In this document: positions 21,815 to 32,534 of the stretch, in pieces
Numbering within the stretch: position 1 is the first letter of the stretch
Layout of the letters: the number at the start of each line of letters is the position of its first letter
Source of the DNA: Trichobilharzia szidati
Taxonomy: Eukaryota; Platyhelminthes; Trematoda; Strigeidida; Schistosomatidae
DNA length: 64,000 nt
Assembly: GCA_944472155.2 (NCBI GenBank)
Contig: OX235273.1
Span: 106,228,582-106,292,581 of the forward strand
Reading direction: 5' to 3'
Program-made: the position numbers and the translations under genes
Notes under the pieces: model-generated
What the model was told of the DNA's origin: nothing
Seen by the model: only the letters and a program-made list of their open reading frames with translations
Databases searched by the model: none

Positions 21815-21955
21815 ATTACACCGTGCATTATGTAATAGATATTCTAGAACAAATTTGCTAGTATCTGTTTGGTCTTACGAATTCCTGATTAAATATAAAT
21901 GCGATTGTACAGATTTTGAAAATGAATCCTCGAAAATTAAACTGGTTGGATGACT
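21815..21955 (-). repeat. Inverted repeat arm flanking a PLE remnant (right)
   Basis: Reverse complement of the 20436-20568 block: AAATGCGATTGTACAGATTT, TTGCTAGTATCTGTTTGG and TAGATATTCTAGAACAAAT. The position right after the PLE 3' region supports terminal repeats in inverted arrangement. Confidence 0.6.
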
Positions 21956-21959
21956 CCAT

Positions 21960-22320
21960 AAAGAGCTGACATCGGTTAGAGGACCATTGGATAACCAAAA
22001 GGGACAGACAGCTTATTCTTCCGACTCTTCAACAGTACGCACCCACCACCACGATTAGAATCAAGGACCTTATGGTTGCAAGGTAAGCGAGCTAGCTCGT
22101 AGACCATTTAGCATCTGGGATCCTACCCAATGGCCAGTACATGAATTCTAACTTCTGTCGATTCATGACATAGTACGACCACTTCGAAATGTCTTCTTCT
22201 ATGAGTTGCTGCCTCACGTTCAATCTGGTGTACCATAATGGGACACGGCTTTTGACTAGAACCCCAGGTAACTGACTGATTAGCGCCAGTCGCTAGTGAG
22301 CATTAGATCGATTTCCAAGT
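21960..22320 (-). mobile_element. Hammerhead SINE, family B
   Basis: Minus-strand head and body: GCGTACTGTTGAAGAGTCGG, AATAAGCTGTC, a head with TTGCAACCATAAGGTCC and CTACGAGCTAGCTCGC, and the leader GAATCGACAGAAGTTAGAAT. It extends into the spacer CACTAGCGACTGGCGC that separates family B units elsewhere. The ribozyme core is T at C3 and stem II is destroyed. Confidence 0.65.
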
Positions 22321-22538
22321 ATTGGTTTTTGCAGGGATTTTATTTTGATTGGTTAGAGGATTTCATCATGAGCTGACATCAGTTACGGAACCATTAGAAA
22401 ACCTGATGAAGAGTCCCAAACTAGGAAGGAGGAAACAGCTACTCAGTACTCCCTGCAGGTTTTCCAATGGTTCTGAAACTGATGTCAGCTCTTGATGAAA
22501 TTCCCCAACCAATCAGAATAATCCCTACAAAAATCAAT
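22321..22538 (+). mobile_element. Hammerhead SINE family B, long snap-back hairpin
   Basis: Left arm 22321-22403 and right arm 22457-22538 are inverted copies of the family 3' end at roughly 85-90% identity over about 82 nt. The 53-nt loop holds the ribozyme 3' half (GAGTCCCAAACTAGGAAGGA, GGAAACAGCTACTC, AGTACTCCCTGC). The 5' stem I strand is gone. The GGAG insertion before GAAAC is shared with the 52.0 and 52.4 kb copies. Confidence 0.75.
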
Positions 22539-23059
22539 ACTTGAAAATGAAAGTCTCCACGCTGTTTACGTCTTACGAGAATATTCCGTCAACAGAAAAG
22601 ATTCAGTGCCACAGTCATCTGTGTATGGTTACAATGCATCAGAGCGCTTTGGCTCCATATATCACAACTTTGATTCTGGTTAACAGATTACTTAATTTAT
22701 TGAAATACTTTGTTGTCCTGAGGCAGAGGAAGGATGCAGACTACGTCAACGAAAATATTTATCTTGGATAATTTTTATTAGATCAAGAAATTCGTTCCCA
22801 CAGATAAGCCGAATTTTAGCAGTACTGATATGTGAAAAAACTAGTCAGAACCGTTGAAACCAGTAGTGAGACAGAGAAGATTAATAACAGAGATATTTTG
22901 TTGAGTTTTTGGAGCCGTTATTAATGAAGGAATCTCTTCACGCCTTTAATAAATAACCTGTGACTTTCTCCTATCTAGTTATTTCCGTTTTCAGGTTGCT
23001 TTCTAATTTTTTGCAGTTGTTTTAAATGTTCCTTATTTACAGCCTCTTTTATTATTTCT

Positions 23060-23430
23060 GTGTCATTCATACAAACGCAAATAGCTATCTGACACTGAGC
23101 GATCTCTATGGTGTAACCAACGTGACGTAATAAATCTGTCAGGAAGGTTGGCAGTATGGTTACAAAACTGGATGGTTCGTTATGGAAACGTAGTTCGAAT
23201 TTCTATTCGTTGGCTGGAGGCGACTAGAAAGAGACTATGGACCTCATACCTATTAGGTATCTAGTTATTACATTTTTGAGGAATTTGTCCCCTTTTCGAT
23301 TCAACTTTCTTAGAATAGGCTCAGAACCTAGTCCTTCTGAAAAACTGGATACAATAAGTGCGCATAAATTTATAAACAAAACTGTAGGTGATTACAGTTG
23401 CGCACTAAAGCAGTCTGAATAGGTTTATTC
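23060..23430 (-). mobile_element. Penelope-like element, group 1: decayed endonuclease fragment (probable)
   Basis: Nucleotide similarity to the minus-strand endonuclease at 31200-31450, for example GCATAAATTTATAAACAAAAC against GCACGTAAATTCATAAACGCA. Residues KGDKFLKNVITRYLI align with KGSKYSQSAITRHIVDTGH. The YIG motif is not recognisable. Confidence 0.5.
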
Positions 23431-23739
23431 AACGCGTAGTGTTATATAACAATGCAAGTTTGGTTCGCGGAGAAACACTACTTTATGGCCGTTGTTATTC
23501 TTTTATCACCCATTCTCGAATACATTTTTGCATCATCAAGGGGAGACGAATCTAGACTTTGTTTCCTTTAAACGTTTGATTGTTTCACCTTGGTGAACTT
23601 CCTTTCCCTCTCCCCGTATTTCATAGATGAATCTGTTGGAATATATAAATGTATTCATTCTGTGGGAGGGATTTTTCAACAGACCTCATTTGTATTTCCT
23701 TCTGTTTTCTGATATGTTCATTAATTCAAACCACTATTA

Positions 23740-24992
23740 CAAATAGTTTGGAGAGAAAGACAGGTACCTACCGATTGGAATAAATGATACCTTTCGAAAT
23801 AACAAATAAGGAAGGTTTAAGACTGTAAACAACCTAGTGCAGAATCATGCTTCTGTCTACGCTAGCAAAACACTAAGTCACGTCATCCTGGAGAGAATAA
23901 AAGGTGCACTGGATACAGAACTCCGCCCACTGGATCAAGTCGAATTCAAAGAAAGCAAATCGTGTGCAGATCAAACGACAACACTAAACATTATCATCCA
24001 ACTGGGTATAGAATAGTAGTTAAATATCTAACTGAACCTCATTGCCTTTGAAAAGGCCTTTGAGAGCGTTGACTGTGAGGTAATTGGGGAATCGCTTCAT
24101 CACTGCTGACTCTGTTGCCACACGTGAAGTGATTCCAACTGGAAAACTCAGTGTAGCCTATGAAGTGAAAAAGGAGTAAAACGAAACTTCCAGCTATCGC
24201 CGATGATATTCCTGGTCTTGGTGCAGCAGTTAGTTTGTGGGGAGGAAGAACACAGGATTACGTTGGACAGACAAGAAGACTCTTAGTGGACGTCTTATGT
24301 CTAATGTCATACAAAATCGACGATTTACAGGAGAAAAGTAAGTGGGCAGAAGTAGCGGCAAAAGCAGGAATTGTAGTGAATACAGAGAAATGGGAGGAAA
24401 TGAAAATAACCAATCAACAGTAAGGATCAGTCCATATCAACAGAAAAAATGTGAAAGAGGTCACACCCTTCACTTATCTAGTAAGCATCTTTTCGGCTAC
24501 AGGTGACAGGAATGAACGTGAATGTCAAAACCAGAATCAGAAAGGCAGGGAAGACCTACATCTCTCTGAAGTCAGTTTGCAAATCTTCTGAACTCCGCGT
24601 GGGGAACAAAATTCTGATCCATTTTTTCTTGGCGCGTCACGAAACGCATTTCTAACAAGTTGCACACTTTCATTAACAGCTGCCTTCTCTGGCTCCATAC
24701 TGGATACTGAATGCCCGGAAAATATAAACAACCTGGGATTCTGACAAAGAACAAACCAAATACCCATAACTCAACAAACATTCTGAATAAAATGGAGGTA
24801 AGTTGGACACATTCAAAGGATACTGTGGAGTCACATCAAATGCCAAACAGGCCCATGAGTGAAACTCGACTGGGAAACGACGGGTTGACCTTGGAGCTGA
24901 GGAGGAGATGAAAGACTGCAAGAAAAAAGGGATAAAATTGAGATGTGCTGTTAAAGCCCTAATTTCCTCTCATTACCTAAGGGAATAGTAAT
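23740..24992 (+). mobile_element. RTE-type non-LTR retrotransposon fragment (RT to 3' end)
   Basis: Plus-strand blocks across frames: QVPTDWN, the SCADQTTTL finger remnant, AFEKAFES-like palm A, SPMIFLVLVQQ-like motif B, VDVLCLMSYKID-like catalytic block (ADD changed), NTEKWEEMKITNQQ, FTYLVSIFSATG, and GDTSNAKQAHE-like tail. It ends in a TAATGATAATAATGATAAC tail. Numerous stops and a lost catalytic aspartate pair. Confidence 0.8.
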
Positions 24993-24999
24993 GATAATA

Positions 25000-25660
25000 A
25001 TGATAACAATAGGGTACACTAATGTAGAAAATTATTTGTTTTAAAAGTCTTACTTTCTTGCCTAATTCATATTTCCAATTCTGTTAGGTATAATGAAAAT
25101 TGACTTCAACGTATATTTAGGTTATTAAAACTAATTTTTAAGGTGAACAACTTAATTATCAATTCAATGAACAAGTTATTAAAAGTTTAATTAATTAATT
25201 AATTTTCAGTAATATCTGCAAAAAAGAGAACAGGTCTGTGTTCTATGCTTACAGCAAAATGCAACACACCAGATTATTTTATGTATAGATGTTTCTAAAC
25301 ATGATAATCTAATTTCATTTTCTTAACCTAAAATTATAATTATTATAAGATCAAAATTATAATTGTAAAATTGAAACAGCTTAACTTTTCTTCTTGGAGT
25401 TTTTCTGTGACTGACGTGCACAATAGATACCAAAAATAAACTTTAAATTATGTTAAATAATAGTAATTTTATCATTGTTGAATATTGTTATTTTTGCTAA
25501 ATTATTAGTTGGCATTTTGTGAGCGTTAGTCTCGAGACTTACTCAGCCAATAAAAGCATTTCCAGAAGTCTTCTGCAAACTCTCAACATAGCCTGTCTTC
25601 TGGAACCTTGTTACTGAAGATTAGGCTTGCCAGACAAAAGGGATACGTGATCAACAAGAG
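25000..25660. other. AT-rich, no recognised feature
   Basis: Very AT-rich with ATTAATTAATTAATT near 25190 and TTATAATTATTATAA near 25335. No frame or repeat assigned. Confidence 0.5.
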
Positions 25661-25674
25661 ACTTTAATATAGGG

Positions 25675-25815
25675 ATAAAACTTTGGCACTATGGTAGAGT
25701 ACAACTCCGTTATGGATAAAATTTTATTTTGATAAAATCACACAGTATTGTTATATAGTGAGTGATATTTACTGATGACCATGTTTCGAGCACTGTTCAT
25801 CATCATATCAAGGTA
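25675..25815 (-). ncRNA. PLE group 2 terminal sequence with hammerhead-like motif
   Basis: On the minus strand: TTGATATGATGATGAACA, GTGCTCGAAACATGGTC, then ATCAGTAAATATC. GAAA, a GTC cleavage triplet and a TGAT/ATCA stem I are present. Where CTGATGA is expected the sequence reads ATGATGA. It lies downstream of the group 2 PLE at 26040-26985 in the same sense. Three other copies occur in the window. Confidence 0.5.
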
Positions 25816-26039
25816 CCCACACAACTTTCTGGCTTCATTTATATTCATGAGTAGCCAACTGATGATTAGACACTTGCATAAAATCAATATAAGATGAAAT
25901 ACATTTGGAAATAATAATAACAATAGTGTTATCAATAAAATAACTTGTTAAAATGTTATAGTGCGAATTCAATACACTTTAACATTATTTCTTATCCTCT
26001 GATTTGACTGATAACAATATCTTCCATATCTGTGGTATT

Positions 26040-26985
26040 TGCGTTGAGTCACTTCGATTGCATGTGTTTGGTGTAGACTCGATGAATCAGGCAGGGTTCA
26101 GTATTCAACCTCTCTCTCCACCTACCTATATTACTCTTTAGAACTTTGACTCTTTCCTACCCTATTGTGTGGCTGTGTGTTAATGCATGCAGTGCGATTA
26201 CTGAGTTTTTTCCCAAATTACTTATTTTCGTGAGATCAGTCATTCTAACCTTAGGTGAATTCCTATGTTCTGATAATACTAGTTTTACCTAGGTAGTTGA
26301 TTTAACTCACAGTCATTGCAAGGTATTTTGTAAATTATATTATTTTGTCTAATTGGGTCAGTAGGGTGCTTTAGTCTACAGATCTTGTCTTACCTTAGTG
26401 AGTTTGTAGGTTTGGATGCCACTGTTATTCCTGCTTTATTGAGAATCCTACGTAGGGTCTCAGATGTCCCCTCCTTGCATGGTATATCAGTAGATGCCTC
26501 ATATTCTCTCTTATTTATGTTTCCATTATTAGTTTCACCATTATTCTTATTTTGCTTTTGGCCTTTTCTGGTCTTCTAAATGAACTTTATAGGATAGTTA
26601 GTTATTTGACACCAACCAGCTATTTTCTATCTGTTTTATTTCACAATTTAAGTCTTTTCTTGTACTAATTAGTGCTATTGCTCAGTTTGTTAAACACTTA
26701 ACTAAGCCTTCCTTTAAAGATTACGATGGACGAGATGAATTAAAGTCTAAGTGTCTATTAGATTGCATTGGCTTTTTAAAAACGATAGTGTGCAGTTTAC
26801 CCTCTTATGTTCGTTTTATTTTACAATCTAACATGGCTAATTCTCCTTGTCCATTTTCTGATTCAAATGTGAATTTTATTCCCTATACCAACAAGTTTAT
26901 GTGTCAAGAAGCTAGAGATACTTTAGTAGAGCATGAAATCCGTCAAGAAACTGTTAGCAACAAACATTCAGGAGGAAGTATGTAA
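26040..26985 (-). mobile_element. Penelope-like element, group 2: RT end plus endonuclease, decayed
   Basis: Minus-strand blocks: FTFESENGQGELAMLDCKIKR (RT FLD-type motif), NRHLDFNSSRP, GLVKCLTN, a charged linker, EGTSETLRRILNKAGI, NNIIYKIPCNDCEL (zinc-binding cysteines), IALHALTHSH-like block, FIESTPNTCNRSDST. It is colinear with 32674-34245. Multiple stops. The YIGQT block is scrambled. Confidence 0.8.
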
Positions 26986-27064
26986 GAGTTGGGTATTTTC
27001 TGAGGAAACCTTCAGGTGACATGGTATACCAATCTTTGACGGGGGGACTTGAATGGAAAGTGAA

Positions 27065-28190
27065 GGGTTGAATGTCAGACAAAGTATGATATCTACCTTA
27101 ACTTCATCGACTTCGAAGTTATTTGAAAACTGCCACAACACTATGGAGTGCAGTGCTCAAGTCTTTACCAAGCTTATTCATCAACTGGCTATATGGCAAT
27201 GCCACGTGTCAGGTGAGCCACAATGAAAAACACAGTGAAGCCTCTGAAATGAATACAGGGGTGAAATAGACTACCTACTATCACGCATGATATTCGGGAG
27301 TGAGAAGACAGGAATACGCTGGACCGATCAGAAGATTCTCAGAGACCTGGACTTCGAGGATAATTCATGTTTGGTGTCACAGAAAATCGATGGCTTACGG
27401 GCGAAAATCAACAAACTGGCTGAAGAAGCAGCCAGCGAAGACAGGAATTCAGGTGAACATAGAGAAGACAGGGGTGATGAAGATAACCAACAAACAGCAA
27501 CAACAACAACCAGCACCAATCACCACCAGGGTAGAGATTTGACAGAGGTTACCTCCTTCACTTATCTAGGAAGCATCGTTTCAACCACAACCAGTTGGGC
27601 GTGATCCAGCCAGCCAGAATCGGAAAGGCGAGAAATGCCTTCATCAATCTGAAACCAGTTTGGAAATCTTCACTGTCAATTAGCCAACATAAGGAACAAG
27701 ATTCGGAATTTTGACACAAATGTGAAATCATTGTTTCTAAACGGGTGAGAAACTTGCATTGCTTGTAACGAAAACGATTTCCAACAAGTTACAGACTTTT
27801 ATCAACAGCTGCCCCCTTCACTGGTTCCATACTGAAGATCAAATGGCCAGCCGGCCGGCCAGAGAGAATTAGCAACAAGAAACTCTGGCTGGTAACAATC
27901 CAACCAAGAGCCGATCACTCAACAAATATGTAGAAGAAAATGGAGATGGATTGCGCATACGTTGAGAAGGCCATCGAGTGATATCACACTAAATGGAGGC
28001 CATCGCTTGAGTATAATCTGGATGGAAAGTGACTAGTGGGACGTCTACGCGTGGGTGATATGGAGAAGAATGTGTGAGGAAGAGGAGATGAGAGATTATA
28101 GGCAATCGTGGACCTAGCTGAAGAGGATGACAGAAGACAGGGCGAAGTGGAGATGTGTTTCTGACTCGGAACCCAAAGGAATAACAATAA
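27065..28190 (+). mobile_element. RTE-type non-LTR retrotransposon fragment (palm to 3' end)
   Basis: Blocks: YLNFIDFE (palm A), FINWLYGNATCQVSHN, RDLDFEDNSCLVSQKIDGLR (catalytic motif with the first D changed to E), DLTEVTSFTYLGSIVSTT, IGKARNAFINLKPVWKSS, and the RKWRWIAHTLRRPS-like tail. It ends with AACAATAATAAAA. Frame breaks occur after 27604. Confidence 0.85.
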
Positions 28191-28299
28191 TAAAAGTTTG
28201 CTAACAGAGACTCCAGTTAACAGTAGGCAGAAATGACAACAAAGATATGTAGGACGGAGGAATATAACGGGGGAGAGCATGGTACTGGGACTAAAACAA

Positions 28300-28925
28300 A
28301 TTCTTTCTAATTGCAGCTGTTTGGTATAGATTCTGCGAGCAAGAATCCAGTGATAAACCTCTCTTTTTACCTACCTACATTGCTCTTTATAACTTTAGCT
28401 CCGTCCTGCCATATTATGTCGTTTTGTGTTAGGGTACAAGTTTCTGCGTTCTTCCTAATTCGGTCGTCTTTCTGGAGTCAATCGTCCTACACTAAGGAAA
28501 ACTGCTGTGCTCTGATAACCCAAGTGACCTCGATCTACTGGTCTGACTGATGCAAGTAAACTCAAATTCATTGCAAAACATTTTGTAGCTTACATTATTT
28601 TGTCTAGTTGGATCAGTATGGTCCTTTAACCTACAAACCTTATCTCCGAGTGATTTTTTAGGTTTAAACACCAACAATTAATTAAGAATCCTTCATGGAT
28701 TTTCAGATATTCCTTCCCCAAATGGTAACACTGTAGATGTTTTAAGTTCTTCTTTATCTATGTTGTCGTCTATAGTTTCACTACTCTTTCATCCTTTCTT
28801 GTCAGCATTGTAGAACTTCCTAATGAATTTTACGGGATAGCCATTTGGTACCATTGCTTTTCCTGTCTGTTTCGTATTATTATTTAACTTTTTCAAAGCG
28901 CTACTAATAAAAGCTAAATATCTGA
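28300..28925 (-). mobile_element. Penelope-like element, group 2: linker and endonuclease fragment
   Basis: Minus-strand blocks: NGYPVKFIRKFY, KSSETIDDNIDKEE linker, LPFGEGISENP, KSLGDKVCRLKDHTDPTRQN, NVSYKMFCNEFE (one cysteine lost), ISQTSRSRSLGLSEHS (YIGQTSR-like). It lies back to back with the RTE fragment at 27065-28190. Confidence 0.75.
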
Positions 28926-28929
28926 TATA

Positions 28930-29620
28930 ACCACTGCAGGATAAATTTCAATCGTAGACGCCTTTTATGACTGGCAACACCAACTCTGTTTTTGTTTTGT
29001 TGCTTAGATCTTTGTGTAGACGTAAAATGTTATAAAATTCTCTTTTTTTTTGTCACAGTAAAAACGATGACAGAAGAAAATGACAGTGGGATAGATATGA
29101 ATACATGCGTATGTATATATGTACTGGTTATGAAACATCAGAAAAGAATTAAATACCTCCGACAAATATATCCTTTTATCAAAGGAAGTTTATTAATATG
29201 CAGTTGTGATATTTCATTTGTGAATACATTGAAATATTTCTGATTTCTAACTAAATTTTCTTCCTCTAAATCAACGTTTTGCAACCGGTGCTGACTACAC
29301 TGCAATTAAAGCGATAATAATTGAAGTCCTTCGCAGGAGCCATTATATCTACAGAGAGTGGGTATTTTAGTCTGAGATAATCAGTCAACGGGAAATTGAA
29401 GCCAGCAAAAAAACGAATCAAACTGTGTATGAAAGCAGATTCAGTTATGGTCAACACTTCACTCCTTGCATTTTCTTCGGCTATATGTTTCTGTTCGATT
29501 CCCGAGTTATGTTTCAGCCATGAAGTACATATGAGTCATTAGAATGTTCACATAAACCATAAATTATAACCAGATTGAGCGAGTTATATCTACAGACCTA
29601 TGCACTTTATAACAAATAAT
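28930..29620. other. No recognised feature
   Basis: One plus-strand frame at 28992-29243 and a minus-strand frame at 29266-29457 have no recognisable domain. No shared repeat seen. Confidence 0.45.
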
Positions 29621-29625
29621 ATCGT

Positions 29626-29910
29626 ATTAGATAGTTGGAGGCAATCGGCAGGACGTGGGTTCGAATCTCAGAAGGGACATGAGTTCCTTCAGGGTTGCAG
29701 ATACGCCTTGCTGATGAGTGCCAACTAGCATGAAACCTAGGTTCAAGGCTTCCTGCCGATTGCCTCCAACTATCTAATATCAAATCAATTTGCACAGTGA
29801 TGGCGAGCTACCTAGAATGATGGCCACATTGCAAATACCTGACTGATAGAATTCAGTCTGCACCAAAGAAGGACTAGATACGTCACACTAGTTACTAGTG
29901 TCCAATCAAA
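29626..29910 (+). mobile_element. Hammerhead SINE family C with perfect 28-nt inverted repeat
   Basis: Arms 29626-29653 and 29751-29778 are perfect reverse complements (ATTAGATAGTTGGAGGCAAT and its complement, extended to 28 nt). Between them lie a B-box-like GTGGGTTCGAATCTC, GGACATGAGTTCCTTCAGGG and the complete hammerhead. The left arm replaces the 5' half of the tRNA head. The tail 29779-29910 (CACAGTGATGGCGAGCTACC to GTGTCCAATCAAAAT) matches the 9240-9480 copy. Confidence 0.85.
29705..29749 (+). ncRNA. Hammerhead ribozyme with complete catalytic core
   Basis: Stem I pairs 29705-29710 (GCCTTG) with 29744-29749 (CAAGGC), six of six. The core CTGATGA is at 29711-29717. Stem II 718-721 pairs with 728-731 with one terminal G-U and a CAACTA loop. 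GAAA is at 29732-29735. Stem III ACC pairs with GGT (735-737 with 740-742) with a two-base loop, so it may need a partner strand. The predicted cleavage is after U29743 in a GTU triplet. All conserved core positions are canonical. This is the only such copy among the ribozyme remnants in the window. Confidence 0.75.
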
Positions 29911-29934
29911 ATAATATCGTTTATATGTACATAT

Positions 29935-30690
29935 ACTTCTTTTACTTTAGGTTCCGAGTGTAGCACAGGGCTTCAGCAGCACATCTTCACTTCATCCTGT
30001 TCTCTTCAGTCCTTTTTAAGTGGCTCAATGATTGCCAATAGGCACTTATCCCCTCCTCACAAGATCTACACTATGTAACCCTCGGATGCCCAGCTCATCG
30101 TTTCCCAATCAGGTTCTACTCGAGGTTTCACCTTGAGCGAGATGTCATTGAACAATCTCCTCAGCATCTATCCTATCTATCTCCATTTTACTTCGACACA
30201 TTTGTTAAGCTGTAGGTTCTTGGTTGGTTCGTTTTCACACCTCTTAGTTGCTAATCTTCACTGGTCTGCCACTTGGTCTTCAGCATCGAGAGAAGACAGA
30301 TACTGATAAAAGTCTATAGTCTGTTTGAAACGTTTTCAGTGACATGCTAAGTCTGTGAAACATATAGAAGAACTAACATGACATTAGTGCTAGTAGTCAG
30401 AACTTTGTTCTATATACTGAGCGCAGGAGATTTCCACACTGATTTCATAGTAATGAAAGTCCTCTTTGCATTTCTGACCTTGCCTTTGACATCCTCATCT
30501 GTGACGCCTGTAGTTGAAACGATGCTGCTTAAATAAGTGATAGAGGTGAATTCCTTCATATTCCTCTCATCGATGGTATTGATGCTTATTGTTGATGGTT
30601 GAGTATTTTTATTACTCCTGTCTTGTCTATGTTCATCTGAAGTCCTGTCTTCGCCAGCTCTTCCGTAAACTTTCTAGTTTTCGATAAAGA
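29935..30690 (-). mobile_element. RTE-type non-LTR retrotransposon 3' fragment
   Basis: Minus-strand blocks: KTGLQMNIDKTGV, FTSITYLSSIVSTTG, VTDEDVKGKVRNAKRTF, FITMKSVWKSP, LLYVSQT, FISICLLSMLKTKWQ, and the 3' end with FYSVVSTLGT-like decayed C-terminus. Stops throughout. It lies only 25 bp from the preceding SINE tail. Confidence 0.8.
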
Positions 30691-31097
30691 AAGGAAGACG
30701 AAATTTACAGTATAAAATGATATCATTCTATTTCACAGGTTCTCATCAGCTGCAGACTAACTGAAATTGCAATGGTTATATAAATGATAATAACATACTT
30801 TAATGTTTGCGTAGTAGCAGAAAAGAGATAAAATTGACGCATCCAAAAAGAATGAAAGCATTACAATTTTTAGTTTAAGTTATCATCATCAATTTATACA
30901 CTTTCAAAGTTGAAAAGAGGGGGGAGGGGTAAGACAGAAAACATAAAAATTGATTAACAGAAACAGTGTTAGCTTCTAGGCTCGCATAGCAACTCCAAAA
31001 AACAAAAGCGGTTACAGTTTATGAGATGAAGATTTGTTCAGTGAGTTGAGATCACTGAATTAGATGACTAATTATTGTAATCAAAATCAAAATTCAG

Positions 31098-31886
31098 TTA
31101 CCAAGGGAGTGAGAGGTTAGTCACACTCCCTTTCTGTATGCATAAGTCTGGTTTAAATCGTTTGATTGCAGTCGCTCCGGCAAATCGTAGTAAATTTGCT
31201 GTCCTTTGTCTATTTAATATTTTGGAGGACTTAGAAATCTCTACGAGATGTCCGGTATCAACAATATGTCTGGTAATTGCACTCTGAGAATATTTGCTTC
31301 CTTTCAGATGGCACAGGTTTCTTGGAATATGTTCAAAAAACTGGATAGAATCCCTTCTTTCTGTCCTTCCAATGTACTTGCTCCCTCAAGTGCACGTAAA
31401 TTCATAAACGCAGTTGGAGGTGACATCAGCAGGGTATTTATCCAGTTTTGAATGGATTATAGAAAGAGTGGTGTTGTATACTGTCATGAGTTTTGCTGCC
31501 GGGAAGCTTCTATTTATTGCTCCTTTCAGTCTTCTGTCAGTCTTTTGTGACACTGCATCTCCTTTGAATGGGAAACAAATAAACATTCTCTTCTTTTCTA
31601 CAGTTGGATGCTTTTCTTTCTTATCTTTTTCTCTGCTATACTTCTGTATAAATCCTTTAGGGTATCCATTTTCTCTTAGGCATTTCTCGACGAAATCTAC
31701 TTCTTCCTCGACCTCGTTTGGTGAACATAGCTTCCTGGCTCTGTCGTACAAAGTCCTCACTAATCCACGTTTATAGCTTATAGGACAAAAGCTATTATAG
31801 TGAAGATATTGCCCAGTCCAGGTTTCTTTTCTATAGATGGAGTTTTCAATCATGCCTTCGTTTATTTTCATCTGTAGACATTTCAT
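31098..31886 (-). pseudogene. Penelope-like C-terminal reading frame with a single nonsense codon
   Basis: Minus-strand frame of 262 codons interrupted only by TGA at 31386-31388. Residues 1-166 contain SIYRKETWTGQYLHY, LCSPNEVEEEV, ENGYPKGFIQKY, CFPFKGD and CVYEFTCT. After the stop the same frame continues GSKYIGRTERRD, FFEHIPRNL, AITRHIVDTGH, KPDLCIQKG and LPW, then TAA at 31098-31100. The stop replaces the second cysteine of the CxCG zinc-binding pair (TGC or TGT to TGA). Both halves of the GIY-YIG endonuclease are otherwise intact. The RT core is missing. Confidence 0.85.
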
Positions 31887-31889
31887 TTT

Positions 31890-32530
31890 GTTTTACTTTG
31901 GACATATAACGCAACTATTTTCTATTTTGTTAATCATTCAGTAGTATACAGTTTCATTCATTTATGCTTGACCTCTTGGTTACCATTTATGAAATTATTT
32001 AGATCACATATTTTGATGTGAAATGTTTCGGTTTCCAAAGTTAAACGTGTTGATGCGTCACCTCCCCGATGTGTCTTAATTGCGAACTATTTTGTAAATT
32101 ATGGATTTAAGTTATTTAGGGCCTCCTAATAACTAATTATTTTGAGCCAAAATACTTGGTCTCTATTAAAATATCAGCTACTATTCTAGATTGTTCAATG
32201 GTGTGTTGAGATTAACTCAGTGTAGCTCGTTTCATCGATGGTAACCATTTCTCGTATCATTTTGAAACCGTTGGTTAAATGTACTCGAATCCCAAGTGAT
32301 TGTATGTATGTTTGCACTGAAAGTCCAAATGAAATCACTTACAGAATCGTTGAAAACAATTGTTTATCAGACTGTGGTTTGGTCCAAAGTTCGGAAGGTT
32401 TTGGAAACGCTTTTCTACGACTTCACCACATTGAGGTCTGAAGTCAAATCTGATGACGATTTAATCACTGGTTTACGATTCCATGATACGTGAGTTTTAA
32501 TTTATGTCGATTCATGTTATGACGTTTTTT
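31890..32530. other. No recognised feature
   Basis: Two overlapping plus-strand frames of about 65 codons at 32238-32493, both without motif. Possibly the remainder of the upstream PLE noncoding sequence, but nothing supports it directly. Confidence 0.4.
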
Positions 32531-32534
32531 TAAT

